DNA of 64,000 bases from CAYFQH01 sp964345215 (GTDB lineage Bacteria > Bacillota > Clostridia > Christensenellales > Aristaeellaceae). Within the stretch, counting starts at the first letter, position 1. Each line of letters opens with the position of its first letter. The notes beneath the pieces were generated by a model that was given only the letters and a program-made list of their open reading frames with translations, was not told where the DNA came from and searched no databases. This document shows positions 33,965 to 42,877 of the stretch, piece after piece. Position numbers and translations under genes: made by a program. The stretch is taken from positions 1 to 64,000 of the forward strand of contig CAYFQH010000004.1 in NCBI GenBank assembly GCA_964345215.1, written 5' to 3'.

Positions 33965-33973
33965 TGCTACAAT
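33965..33973 (+). promoter_or_regulatory. Extended -10 element before the Xaa-Pro peptidase gene
   Basis: TGC-TACAAT at 33965-33973 is an extended -10 box about 50 bp before the start codon; the -35 is weak. Confidence 0.45.
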
Positions 33974-34023
33974 AAATTAGATATAGATTCATTTTAAATT
34001 ATGACTGAAGGACGGTGTTTTAT

Positions 34024-35094
34024 ATGATTTCCCGGGTACAACAACTCATAGAGAAAATGGCACTATCCCCTGATTCTGCCCTGCTTGTTCATAACCCTTC
34101 CAATATGTTTTATTTGGCTCATTATCGGGGTGAAGGGCTGCTGTTTATTTCTCAAAATGTGCTGGCGGTCATTACTGATTCTCGTTATACCCAGCAGGCC
34201 AAAACAGAAGCCAAAGGCTTTAATATATATACCATTGACAAAAACACAAGCCATGGAGATATTGCCTATAATCTAATTAAGGCCAATAACCTGAGCCACA
34301 TTTATTTTGAAGATGACTATTTAAGTGTGCAAACCTTTCAAGGCTATCAAAAACAGTTTGAGGATGTTTCCTTCTCATCTGTAGAGAATGCCATTACCGA
34401 TTTACGGCAAATTAAAGACGAGGATGAAATTGCCAAAATCAAAGCCGCCTGTGCCATTACTACCAAAGCCTTTGACTATATTCTTACCCAAATTGACCAA
34501 GGCGTTAGCGAAAAAGAACTGGCCTTGGCCTTGGATTATTTTATGGTCACCAACGGTGCTTCCGCAACGGCTTTTAGCACCATTGTTGCCTCTGGCGAAA
34601 ACGGCGCTTTGCCCCACGCCATACCCGGCGATCGAAAAATTACTGCCGGTGACATGATTACTTTTGACTTTGGCGCAAAGGTCGACGGCTATTGTTCCGA
34701 TATGACCCGTACCGTTGCCTTTGGTGTGCCCAGCGACAAAATGCAGGAAGTATATTTTACAGTTTTAAAGGCCCAGGAACTGGCTGAAGCTGCCCTTGCT
34801 CCCAACCGCTCCTGTAAAGAAATTGACGCCATTGCCAGAGACTATATTGCTGAAAAGGGTTATGGGGATTATTTTGGTCACGGCCTTGGCCACTCTTTGG
34901 GTATTGACATCCATGAGTCTCCTCGTTTAAGCTATGCAAGCAATGCTGTTACCCAGGCAGGTCACCTTTTAACCGTTGAGCCTGGTATTTATTTGCCCGG
35001 CATTGGCGGAGTGCGGATTGAGAACACCTGTTTAGTAACTGAAACAGGCTCCATTCCTCTAACCACAGCCCCTAAAGAACTAATTATACTATAA
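34024..35094 (+). CDS. Xaa-Pro aminopeptidase (M24B family)
   Basis: 356 aa from ATG 34024 with AAGGA about 11 nt upstream; a GTG at 34015 is too close to the ribosome site. The creatinase-like N-domain (about 1-125) precedes a pita-bread domain with the metal ligands in TFDFGAKVDGYCSDMTRT (two Asp), GHGLGHSLGIDIHE (His), TVEPGIYLPG (Glu) and GGVRIENT (Glu). It removes the first residue from peptides with proline at position 2. It lies immediately before efp, an order common in Bacillota; both act in handling of proline-rich peptides. Confidence 0.93.
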   Translation: MISRVQQLIEKMALSPDSALLVHNPSNMFYLAHYRGEGLLFISQNVLAVITDSRYTQQAKTEAKGFNIYTIDKNTSHGDIAYNLIKANNLSHIYFEDDYLSVQTFQGYQKQFEDVSFSSVENAITDLRQIKDEDEIAKIKAACAITTKAFDYILTQIDQGVSEKELALALDYFMVTNGASATAFSTIVASGENGALPHAIPGDRKITAGDMITFDFGAKVDGYCSDMTRTVAFGVPSDKMQEVYFTVLKAQELAEAALAPNRSCKEIDAIARDYIAEKGYGDYFGHGLGHSLGIDIHESPRLSYASNAVTQAGHLLTVEPGIYLPGIGGVRIENTCLVTETGSIPLTTAPKELIIL

Positions 35095-35141
35095 TCACTT
35101 AAAAACCGGTGACCACTGAATATGAATTTGGAGGAAGATTT

Positions 35142-35699
35142 ATGATTACTGCTGGAGATTTTCGCAAAGGTATTACCGTTGAATGGGACGGAGGGATTTG
35201 GAACATTGTTGACTTTCAACACGTAAAACCCGGAAAAGGTGCTGCTTTTGTACGCACCAAGCTTAAAAATGTTTTAACCGGAGCCGTGATTGAGCGTACC
35301 TTTAACCCTACGGATAAAATGCCCCGAGCCATTATTGAGTCAAAAGAAATGCAGTATCTTTATAACGACGGTGAGTTATACTACTTTATGGACCTTGACA
35401 CCTACGACCAGCTGCCCCTGAGTTTTGACCAGGTGGAAGAAGCCATTCCCTTTGTGAAAGAAAACACCAATGTAACCGTTCGTTTTTTTAAGGGCAGTGC
35501 TTTCTCTGTTGAGGCCCCCCTATTTGTAGAGCTGGAAATTACAGATACGGAACCTGGTTTTAAGGGCGATACGGCTTCAAACACCTTTAAACCTGCCACG
35601 GTTGAAACAGGTTTTTCCCTTCAAGTTCCCCTGTTTATCAATATTGGCGACCACATCCGTATTGATACCAGAAGCGGTGAATATATGGAACGGGCCTAA
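35142..35699 (+). CDS. efp: Translation elongation factor P
   Basis: 185 aa from ATG 35142, with TTGGAGG 7 nt upstream; the frame from 35109 includes non-homologous residues. EF-P rescues ribosomes stalled at polyproline. The tip loop reads PGKGAAFVRTK with Lys32 as the residue modified in many bacteria, and the C-terminal signature GDHIRIDTRSGEYMERA is intact. No epmA/epmB or rhamnosyltransferase (earP) gene is nearby, and the Lys tip fits the Bacillota type. Confidence 0.96.
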   Translation: MITAGDFRKGITVEWDGGIWNIVDFQHVKPGKGAAFVRTKLKNVLTGAVIERTFNPTDKMPRAIIESKEMQYLYNDGELYYFMDLDTYDQLPLSFDQVEEAIPFVKENTNVTVRFFKGSAFSVEAPLFVELEITDTEPGFKGDTASNTFKPATVETGFSLQVPLFINIGDHIRIDTRSGEYMERA

Positions 35700-35735
35700 T
35701 ACCCTTATTGAATATAGGAAGGTGAAGGTACTTTT

Positions 35736-35861
35736 ATGATTGAATACATTTGCCCCAACTGCATCAGTTTGTTAACCATTGATGAAGAGGATGTCACCTT
35801 AGATGAAGACTTTCTTTGCCCGATATGCAAAAAGCCTGCTTTTCCGGATTTAAGTGAATAA
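35736..35861 (+). CDS. 41-aa CPxC-type putative zinc-binding protein
   Basis: A 42-codon frame starts at ATG 35736 with AAGGT about 5-9 nt upstream and ends at TAA 35861. It contains two cysteine pairs, IEYICPNCIS near residue 6 and FLCPICKKPA near residue 31, separated by an acidic stretch (DEEDVTLDED). The pattern is a mini zinc ribbon. It lies 36 bp after efp and just before a terminator, so it is co-transcribed with efp. Its function is not known. Confidence 0.7.
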   Translation: MIEYICPNCISLLTIDEEDVTLDEDFLCPICKKPAFPDLSE

Positions 35862-35870
35862 AACCGTTAT

Positions 35871-35906
35871 AAAACAAAAAAGCTGCATAAGCAGCTTTTT
35901 TGTTTT
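35871..35906. terminator. Bidirectional terminator between the efp operon and rmuC
   Basis: A perfect 16-bp palindrome (AAAACAAAAAAGCTGC / GCAGCTTTTTTGTTTT) with a 4-nt loop. It ends transcription from both convergent units. Confidence 0.9.
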
Positions 35907-35910
35907 AACC

Positions 35911-37323
35911 TTATTCGCCAAAATCTTCTTTAACCCCATCTTCAAAGCTTTGTGTATTTTCATTAAGGGGTTCTTCTAAACTTTCTACATCTTTCAGCTT
36001 TCGCTCAATACGCTTTGTTTTTGTGTAAGCATCATCAATCGATTCTGATGCTTGGCGCATACGCAATTGGGTTTTTTCAAGGGCCTGGGCAAACTTCCCA
36101 AAGTCGTTTTTAATTTCCTCCAGCAAGTGCCACACTTCGATAGAGCGCTTTTCAATGGCCAGGGTTTTAAAACCCATTTGCATGCTATTTAATAAGGCCG
36201 TGATGGTTGAAGGCCCTGCCACAACCACCCGGTATTGCTTTTGCAGCTCCTCTATTAAGGCACTGGATTGAACCGCCTGAGCATATAAAGACTCAAGGGG
36301 CAAAAACATAATGGCAAAATCTGTTGTATGAGGGGGTACAATGTATTTTTGAGCAATGCGCTTGGCTTCCGTTTTAAAGGCATTATCCAGTTCTTTGCGC
36401 CGCTGGATAATCTCCTCGGTCAAGTTCTCTTCCTGGGCTTTTTGAAGGCGCAAATGGGTTTCTTGGGGGAACTTACTGTCAATAGGCAAGTAAAGGGGAG
36501 TGCCCTCCTCTTCTTTTCCGGGTAAAATTAGGGCAAATTCCACCCGCTCATCGCTAAGGGGATTTACCTTTACATTTTCAGCATACTGGTTGGGGGCCAG
36601 CACCTGGGATAAAAGCATGCCCAGCTGTACCTCTCCCCAAATGCCCCGCACTTTCACGTTGGTTAAAACCTTTTTTAAATCCCCTACACCCCGTGCCAAG
36701 TTCTGCATTTCCCCAAGGCCTTTATAAACTTCCTCCAGCCGTTTGCTAACCTGAGCAAAGCTATCTCCCAGGCGTTTGTCTAAAGTATCGTGAAGTTTTT
36801 CATCAACGGTTTTTCGCATTTCTTCCAGTTTTTTATTGTTTTCGCCTTGAAGCTTCTCCATGCCCTCAAAAAGGGTCACGCGCATCCGTTCAATCCGCTG
36901 TTCGTTTTGCAAAAGCTTTTGATCCATGGTCTGGGTCATGTGGGTCATTTGCCCATCATACTGTTCAAGGTTTTTAAAAACCATTTGCTGCATTCGCTCA
37001 AGGCGCTGTTCCTGGGTTTCGCCCAGGCGTTGAAGCTGCTTTTGGGCCGTATCCAATTGAATGGTCTGGGTGGATGAAATTTGCGACAGATTGTGGATCA
37101 AGTTTTCATTTATGCCGTTAAAAGCAGTGCTCATCCCCTCCCTTTGTTCCAGCAGCTGTTTTTGAACCTCCTGCTGATAAAAGGCGGCCAGGTCTTGGTA
37201 ATACCGCTCCCACTGGTTCCAGCGCTGCTCCATTTCGTTTTGCTGTTTCTGCCCTTTTAAAAGCCTAAATAAAACAAGCAGCAAGAATACCAGCAAAATA
37301 CCGCCCACAATATAAATTTCCAT
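35911..37323 (-). CDS. rmuC: RmuC family DNA recombination protein
   Basis: About 470 aa from ATG 37323 (MEIYIVGGILLVFLLLVLF); a TTG farther up is less likely. An N-terminal membrane helix is followed by a long coiled coil (about residues 25-200) and the RmuC nuclease-like domain (VRGIWGEVQLGMLLSQVL, LPIDSKFP, VVAGPSTITALLNSMQMGF). RmuC limits inversions at short inverted repeats. The gene overlaps no neighbour and lies between a strong terminator and recR. Confidence 0.92.
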   Translation of the reverse strand: MEIYIVGGILLVFLLLVLFRLLKGQKQQNEMEQRWNQWERYYQDLAAFYQQEVQKQLLEQREGMSTAFNGINENLIHNLSQISSTQTIQLDTAQKQLQRLGETQEQRLERMQQMVFKNLEQYDGQMTHMTQTMDQKLLQNEQRIERMRVTLFEGMEKLQGENNKKLEEMRKTVDEKLHDTLDKRLGDSFAQVSKRLEEVYKGLGEMQNLARGVGDLKKVLTNVKVRGIWGEVQLGMLLSQVLAPNQYAENVKVNPLSDERVEFALILPGKEEEGTPLYLPIDSKFPQETHLRLQKAQEENLTEEIIQRRKELDNAFKTEAKRIAQKYIVPPHTTDFAIMFLPLESLYAQAVQSSALIEELQKQYRVVVAGPSTITALLNSMQMGFKTLAIEKRSIEVWHLLEEIKNDFGKFAQALEKTQLRMRQASESIDDAYTKTKRIERKLKDVESLEEPLNENTQSFEDGVKEDFGE

Positions 37324-37389
37324 TTTTACTTCATCCCCTAACAAAAAGACTTTTGCATTTTAAATTGGTGCAAAAGTCTTTCATTTATT

Positions 37390-37986
37390 CTATACTTCTC
37401 TGCGCCCTTCCAGAGCCTTGGCCAAGGTCACTTCATCTGCATACTCTAAATCACTGCCTACAGGCACTCCGTGAGCAATGCGGGTTACCCGAAGGCCTAA
37501 GGGCTTTAACACCCTTGCAATATACATGGCTGTGGCCTCCCCTTCAATATCCGGGTTGGTGGCCAAAATAACTTCCTGGGTTTCTTCTTCTTTCACCCTT
37601 TGAATCAACTCTTTGATGCGAATATCATCCGGCCCCACTCCATCCATAGGCGAAAGAGTACCGTGAAGTACGTGGTAACGGCCGTGAAAATCCCGCATCC
37701 GTTCCATGGCTGCCACATCTCTTGGGTCTCGTACAACACAGATTTGGCCGTTTTTCCGCTGCTCATCCTTACAGATGCCACAGAGTTCTTCAATGGTGTA
37801 GTCTCCGCAGATGGTACAATAGTGTATTTTTTTCTTCCCTTGCCAAAGGGATGCTGATAATTCATGCACTTCTTCTTCTGGCAGGCTGATAATATAATAG
37901 GCCAGCCGCTGAGCTGTTTTTTGCCCAATGCCCGGCAAACGGGCCAGCTGGGAAACCATTCTGGAAATAGGCTCTAACTGTGCCAT
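37390..37986 (-). CDS. recR: Recombination mediator RecR
   Basis: 198 aa, family length. An N-terminal helix-hairpin-helix (RLPGIGQKTAQRLAYYI), the C4 zinc finger (CTICGDYTIEELCGIC, about residues 57-72) and a Toprim domain (LATNPDIEGEATAMYIAR) are intact. RecR works with RecO/RecF to load RecA at gaps. It follows ybaB by 2 bp in the widespread ybaB-recR pair; the usual partner dnaX is not upstream. Confidence 0.96.
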   Translation of the reverse strand: MAQLEPISRMVSQLARLPGIGQKTAQRLAYYIISLPEEEVHELSASLWQGKKKIHYCTICGDYTIEELCGICKDEQRKNGQICVVRDPRDVAAMERMRDFHGRYHVLHGTLSPMDGVGPDDIRIKELIQRVKEEETQEVILATNPDIEGEATAMYIARVLKPLGLRVTRIAHGVPVGSDLEYADEVTLAKALEGRREV

Positions 37987-37988
37987 AA

Positions 37989-38327
37989 TTAAAACATACC
38001 ACCCATTCCGGGGCTTAGTTTTGCCATGGTCTCTTCCCTTGTTTCTTCCCCAAGGGTAAGGGCTTCGTTTAGAGCCGCTATAATCAAATCCTGGAGCATA
38101 TCCACATCCTCTGCGTCCACCACTTCCGGATTGATTTCAAGTGACAGCACTTGACGGGTTCCGCTAATTTTCACCTTGACCATGCCCCCGCCGGCAGCCG
38201 CTTCATACTCTCTATTGTCTAATTCTTCCTGTACTTCTTCCATTTGCTTTTGCAGTTTTTGAGCCTGTTTCATTAATTGCTGCATATTACCGCCGCCGCC
38301 AAAACCGCCAAAATTATTTCTCGCCAT
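37989..38327 (-). CDS. ybaB: YbaB/EbfC nucleoid-associated protein
   Basis: 112 aa. A Gly/Asn-rich start (ARNNFGGFGGGGNMQQLMKQ), a helix with QKLQKQMEEVQEEL, and the GGMVKVKISGTRQVLSLEI strand are typical of this small dimeric DNA-binding protein. It is translated just before recR. Upstream is a DUF4097-like gene instead of dnaX, so the conserved dnaX-ybaB-recR order is broken here. Confidence 0.95.
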   Translation of the reverse strand: MARNNFGGFGGGGNMQQLMKQAQKLQKQMEEVQEELDNREYEAAAGGGMVKVKISGTRQVLSLEINPEVVDAEDVDMLQDLIIAALNEALTLGEETREETMAKLSPGMGGMF

Positions 38328-38399
38328 CTATCCATTCTCCTTTAGTTGTTTTTCGTTATCAGTATACTAGATGCTGGCAAAAAAGCCAACCGTTAGCAA

Positions 38400-39137
38400 T
38401 TATTGCTGGGTAGCAACCAAGCTGGCATCTCCGGTTACAGTAGTTACTTTAACCATGGGGCCCTCCCCAGTTTGGCTAATGCCTTCCGTGCGCAGGTTGC
38501 CCCGGATACTCTTGTAGTTTATGTTAAGTTTCTCCGCCGGTACATAAAGGGAAACATCCCCAGCGGCAGTGTTGTATTCGGCTGAATCAAAGGGCTCATC
38601 AAAGCCCATGGTAAATTTTCCGCTTACACTCAGGCAGGATATCTTCTCAAAGGTGAGTTTTTCCATTAAAACAGCACCGCTTACCGTGCGTACAGCCAGT
38701 TTTTCGCCACTAATTTTCTCGGCCCGTGTATCCGCACTGATGGTACGAATATACGTTTTTTTACTTTTCAGATTTTCTAAGTAAATGTTGCCGGTAACCG
38801 TTTCAAAGCGCATATCTTCGCCGAAAAGGCCTCTGATGTTCATACCCCCGGTAATGGTTTGGGCATCAACATCTATTTTAAAGCCTGTAGGAACCCGAAC
38901 CACAACCTCCAGCCATTTGCTGGAGTTGATGTTCATAGATAGGCCGTATTGGGGCTGTTCTAAGGTTAACTTGCCGTCTTCCATTTCAAGGCGAAGCTCT
39001 TTCACAGTGCCCTCGTCCCCTGTGGCAATAACCTGCAATTTTTCGACCCCTTCTTGGGCAACCGTTAGTTGCCCCCAGGCCAAACGGATTAAAAGCGCTT
39101 TAACTTCGCTGCTTTCATAGCGTAAAATATTTTCCAT
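38400..39137 (-). CDS. DUF4097-like beta-helical protein
   Basis: 245 aa from ATG 39137 (MENILRYES) with GAGG 7 nt upstream. Many short beta repeats (for example AQTITGGMNIRGLFGEDMRFETV and SADTRAEKISGEKLAVRTV parts, TVSGAVLMEKLTFE) predict a right-handed beta-helix of the DUF4097 / putative adhesin type. There is no signal peptide or membrane segment. Such proteins often accompany PspC or membrane-stress genes, but none is adjacent. It follows ftsZ after a terminator, so it is a separate unit. Confidence 0.75.
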   Translation of the reverse strand: MENILRYESSEVKALLIRLAWGQLTVAQEGVEKLQVIATGDEGTVKELRLEMEDGKLTLEQPQYGLSMNINSSKWLEVVVRVPTGFKIDVDAQTITGGMNIRGLFGEDMRFETVTGNIYLENLKSKKTYIRTISADTRAEKISGEKLAVRTVSGAVLMEKLTFEKISCLSVSGKFTMGFDEPFDSAEYNTAAGDVSLYVPAEKLNINYKSIRGNLRTEGISQTGEGPMVKVTTVTGDASLVATQQ

Positions 39138-39166
39138 ACTCATTCCTCTTTTGTCATTCCATGGCA

Positions 39167-39193
39167 AAAAAGACGAGGTAGCCTCGTCTTTTT
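39167..39193 (-). terminator. Terminator after ftsZ
   Basis: AAAAAGACGAGG / CCTCGTCTTTTT, 12-bp stem with a 3-nt loop and T-run. It ends the dcw operon. Confidence 0.9.
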
Positions 39194-39200
39194 GTAGTGC

Positions 39201-40598
39201 TTATTTTTTGCCCCTTCTCAAGTAAGCTGGTACGCCTAAATCATCTTTTTCTGACGCATCGGGCGTTTGGGCCGGCGGTACCGCCGGCTGATATGCTGGC
39301 GGCTGGTAAGGTACTTGTTGAGGTGGTTGATAAGGCTGATAGTTATAAGGTTGTTGTTGTCCTTGGTAAGGCTGCTGCCCATACCCCGGCTGGGGCGGCT
39401 GGTAAACCTGGCCCTGGGGAACAGCTCCTTGAACAGGGGGTGCCCCTGCCGGGCGGCCGGTATTCATAAATTCTGGAAATTCCGGCTCAAAGCCGCCTTC
39501 TTGGCCCTGAGCCGCTTCGTTTCGCTCTTCAGGCTGGGCACTGTAAGGTGTGTAAGCAGGACGGGTTTCGCTGCCTATCCCTCTTAGCCGGTCTCGATCC
39601 CTTTCGTAGGGCTTTTTAGCAGGTTCTTTAGGCGGGAAGGGGGTTTTTTCAAAGCCTGTAGCAATAACGGTAATGCGTACCTCGTCGCCCAGTTCTTCAT
39701 CAATGCCGGCACCAAAGATAATATTGGCCTCGCTGTCGGCAGAATCCATAACCAAGCTGGCTGCTTCATTAATTTCTAAAATGCTAATGTCTGATCCGCC
39801 GGTGATATTAATAAGCACCGCCCGGGCTCCATCAATATTGGTTTCCAGCAACGGACTTTGAACCGCATTTTTAGCCGCTTCAAGAAGCCTGTTTTCGCCA
39901 ACACCAACCCCAATGCCCATGTGGGCCATGCCGCCAGATTCCATAACGGTTTTTACGTCGGCGAAGTCAAGGTTAATTAAGGCAGGTACGGCAATTAAAT
40001 CACTGATGCCCTGAATACCTTGACGCAGCACGTCATCAGCAATTCTAAAGGCTTCCAGCATCGTAGTACCTTTGCTAACAACTTGCAAAAGCCGGTCATT
40101 GGGGATAACCACAAGGGTATCAACCCGCTGTTTCAGGTCGGTAATACCCATTTCAGCGTTTTTCATCCGTTGTTTTCCTTCAAACTGAAAGGGCTTGGTT
40201 ACAACCCCAATAGTAAGGGCTCCCATATCCCGGCCAATTTCCGCTACAATAGGGGCAGCCCCTGTTCCCGTTCCTCCGCCCATACCAGCAGTAATAAACA
40301 CCAAGTCAGCGCCTTCAATGGCCCGGGCGATTTCTTCCCGGCTCTCTTCTGCTGCTCTACGGCCGATGTCGGGAATAGCCCCTGCGCCTAACCCCTTAGT
40401 CAGTTTATCGCCAATTTGAATTTTTGTAGCTGCGTTAGACAGGGACAGAGCCTGACGGTCTGTATTTACAGAAATGAAATCAACGCCCTTTAAACCAGCC
40501 TCAATCATCCGGTTTACTGCGTTGTTTCCACCGCCACCACATCCAACAACTTTTATCGATGCAAAATTCGTTTGCTCTTCAACTTGAAATTCAAGCAC
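39201..40598 (-). CDS. ftsZ: Cell division GTPase FtsZ
   Basis: 465 aa, longer than the usual 360-400 because of its linker. The tubulin signature GGGTGTG lies at 107-113, with GCGGGGNNAVNRM at 19-31 and the NLDFADV T7 loop present. Residues about 320-450 form a low-complexity linker very rich in Pro, Gln, Tyr and Gly (repeats like QQPYQGQQQPYNYQPYQPPQ). The C-terminal tail DLGVPAYLRRGKK binds FtsA. GTG start with AAGGAGG 7-9 nt upstream. It is the last gene of the cluster. Confidence 0.98.
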   Translation of the reverse strand: MLEFQVEEQTNFASIKVVGCGGGGNNAVNRMIEAGLKGVDFISVNTDRQALSLSNAATKIQIGDKLTKGLGAGAIPDIGRRAAEESREEIARAIEGADLVFITAGMGGGTGTGAAPIVAEIGRDMGALTIGVVTKPFQFEGKQRMKNAEMGITDLKQRVDTLVVIPNDRLLQVVSKGTTMLEAFRIADDVLRQGIQGISDLIAVPALINLDFADVKTVMESGGMAHMGIGVGVGENRLLEAAKNAVQSPLLETNIDGARAVLINITGGSDISILEINEAASLVMDSADSEANIIFGAGIDEELGDEVRITVIATGFEKTPFPPKEPAKKPYERDRDRLRGIGSETRPAYTPYSAQPEERNEAAQGQEGGFEPEFPEFMNTGRPAGAPPVQGAVPQGQVYQPPQPGYGQQPYQGQQQPYNYQPYQPPQQVPYQPPAYQPAVPPAQTPDASEKDDLGVPAYLRRGKK

Positions 40599-40665
40599 CG
40601 CCCATCCTCCTTACTGTGATTTAATGTCTATGAGAAGATCTTTTCTTAGATTAGAAAAAAAGAAA

Positions 40666-41859
40666 TTATCCGTTCATCAGTGTTTTGAAAAAACCTTTCA
40701 CCCCGCCCAAAAGGCCCGTTGGGGCTGCTTTTTGGTTTTCCATCGTATCAATCACCAGGTCAATTAACCCCAAGGCACTGGCATAAATGGGGCTATTTAG
40801 CTTTACTGTCCGCTTTGGGGTTTCTCTAACGGGCCGTTCAAGCTTCCCGGCCAGGTAATCCCTTCCGCCTCGGTTTAGGCTCAAACCTCCACCGGTTAAG
40901 TAGATATTGCTCCAGTTTCCTAGGCGAACACTGCTGTCATCAATGGCTTTTTTAATTTCTTCTCCAATTTCATCTACCCTTGGTTCCAAAATTTCTTCTA
41001 CCTGATTATGGGTAAAGGTGGCGGGCTTCCCGTCTTCTCCGGCATCAATATCGTATGACTGCTGTAAGGTTGCCATGCTATATACATAGCTGCGTTTTAT
41101 TTGCTCCGCGCCTGCAAAGGGTATTTGCAGTCCTTCGGATACGTCGGCTGCAATGTGCCCGCCGCCCAGGGGAAGGGTATGATGATAAATAATCGCATCT
41201 CCTTCAACAATCATCACATCGGTATTTAAGTAACCCATATCAATTAAAACAGAGGTCTTGTCTCGGTCCTCTTCCGGCAGGTATAGCATAGATTCTCCCG
41301 TAATGGTGGAAAAAAATCCGCTAATGTTGATATCTATCTCACGAAGGCGACCGGATATTTCATCTAAAAAAAACTGATCAGCAACCACAAAAGACACCAG
41401 GGCTTTTAATTCTCTGCCCTTCATATTAATGGGTTCCAAGGTTTTTTTGCCGTCGTCTACCATAAACCAGGCAGGACTGCGGTGTATAATTACCCCGTGA
41501 AGCCGTTCCAGCTCCTGTTGGGCGTTTGCAAATACTGTTTCAATATGTTTCATGGCGACCTTTGGGTCTGCCCCTTGAAGCTCCACCTTGGCTGGAATGG
41601 CATAGACCCTTGAAAAGGCACCGGGAACACCCACATTGATTTCGCGCACACGAAAACGGGATTGTGCTTCCGCTTCGCGGATAGAGCTTTTAATGGCATC
41701 ATTAAGCTGTGTGGGCGAATTCCATTGATCGCCAAAGAACCCATCGTAAGGTGCTATACCCGCACCACTAATATCACACCTTTGGTTCCCGCTGTTTTCA
41801 GCAACCAGGGTGACAATTTTATTCGTACCAAAATCGATGGCCGCCACTGTGGTCCTCAT
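40666..41859 (-). CDS. ftsA: Cell division actin-like protein FtsA
   Basis: 397 aa. The actin/Hsp70 fold motifs AAIDFGTNKIVTLVAE (N-term phosphate 1), VLIDMGYLNTDVMIVEG and NIYLTGGGLSLNRGG are seen. The C-terminus ends in a short amphipathic stretch (GVKGFFKTLMNG) that fits membrane attachment. FtsA tethers FtsZ to the membrane. It has its own promoter in the 184-bp gap after ftsQ, so ftsAZ can be expressed apart from the upstream genes. Confidence 0.92.
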   Translation of the reverse strand: MRTTVAAIDFGTNKIVTLVAENSGNQRCDISGAGIAPYDGFFGDQWNSPTQLNDAIKSSIREAEAQSRFRVREINVGVPGAFSRVYAIPAKVELQGADPKVAMKHIETVFANAQQELERLHGVIIHRSPAWFMVDDGKKTLEPINMKGRELKALVSFVVADQFFLDEISGRLREIDINISGFFSTITGESMLYLPEEDRDKTSVLIDMGYLNTDVMIVEGDAIIYHHTLPLGGGHIAADVSEGLQIPFAGAEQIKRSYVYSMATLQQSYDIDAGEDGKPATFTHNQVEEILEPRVDEIGEEIKKAIDDSSVRLGNWSNIYLTGGGLSLNRGGRDYLAGKLERPVRETPKRTVKLNSPIYASALGLIDLVIDTMENQKAAPTGLLGGVKGFFKTLMNG

Positions 41860-41989
41860 ATAATCCTCTTACCTCCCAGATACCAAACTGGTGTTTCTTT
41901 TAAAGCTAAGCCCATTAAAACAAGCAAACAATTTAAAGGGGTTATAGCCATTTTAGGCAAAATTCACCTAACTAGCCGTAATCATACAT

Positions 41990-42018
41990 ATTTTACCTTG
42001 TTTTGTGCCAAATCGCAA
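41990..42018 (-). promoter_or_regulatory. Internal promoter for ftsA-ftsZ
   Basis: Minus strand TTGCGA (42013-42018), 17 bp, TAAAAT (41990-41995), about 125 bp before the ftsA start. Confidence 0.6.
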
Positions 42019-42043
42019 GTATTATCCATATTTATATAGAAAT

Positions 42044-42877
42044 TCAGTCATTTTGCGTAAAAATGGGATAAACCGGGTAGGAAACATCAATGCTTCCCAA
42101 AGGTGCCTCCCACTGTTTTAAGTAATGAAGAATCCCCCGTAAAGAGCGAATTTTGGCTCGCATATCCTCCTGATCTCCCAGGCGCACTACATAGCCATTG
42201 GCCGTTGTTAAAAAAATATTGTCCAAATTTGAAATGTTACATTCTATAATTTCGTCTGCGAAAGACTGACTATAAAGCTCTTTCATTACCGCCTGAAAGG
42301 CAAGAAACTGCCTTTCACTGCTAACGGAAATGACCGTACCCAGGGCGCAGCGTTTAATATCCATCCCTCGAACCGTTACAAGACCCTGCTGATTGGCAAT
42401 GCTGTCGCTTTGTTCTAGAACCATGCCGTCCATATCTGTTGCGTAACCTACACCCATGTAGTGGATAAGCCCAATGGGCACCCGCTCATATACATGGATG
42501 TACAGTTGGTTTGGATAAATGCGGTAAAACCCCTGGTATTCCAGATATCTGTCTTGGTTTACCCCTTGTTGCACTTGCGCTTCTTTAACAAACAGCAAAT
42601 TATCTCCATAGCGCACTCCGGCCAGTTCCATAATATCTCCATCTTTTCGGTAATCGTTGCCAATAATTTCCACGCTACTGATTCTAAAAAAATACTTTTG
42701 AAAAATAAATAGACCGAGAAGCAAAAGGGCAAAAATGATAATGAGTTTGGTTTTTTTGCTCTTTCTCTGGGGATGTTTGGGATTATAGTTGCTGAGCTCA
42801 GCGGCGAAGTGATTTCCATTATCCAAAGGCTCGTCGCTACCCCAATAACCACTGTTTTGATAAGGCCCTTGACTCAT
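42044..42877 (-). CDS. ftsQ: Cell division protein FtsQ/DivIB
   Basis: 277 aa. A cytoplasmic N-terminus with a basic patch (QRKSKKTKL), one membrane helix (about 44-61), a POTRA domain (RISSVEIIGNDYRKDGDIM) and the FtsQ beta domain (PNQLYIHVYERVPIGLI) follow each other as usual. It bridges FtsL/FtsB and the septal synthase. The ATG overlaps the murD stop by 4 bp. Confidence 0.93.
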   Translation of the reverse strand: MSQGPYQNSGYWGSDEPLDNGNHFAAELSNYNPKHPQRKSKKTKLIIIFALLLLGLFIFQKYFFRISSVEIIGNDYRKDGDIMELAGVRYGDNLLFVKEAQVQQGVNQDRYLEYQGFYRIYPNQLYIHVYERVPIGLIHYMGVGYATDMDGMVLEQSDSIANQQGLVTVRGMDIKRCALGTVISVSSERQFLAFQAVMKELYSQSFADEIIECNISNLDNIFLTTANGYVVRLGDQEDMRAKIRSLRGILHYLKQWEAPLGSIDVSYPVYPIFTQND

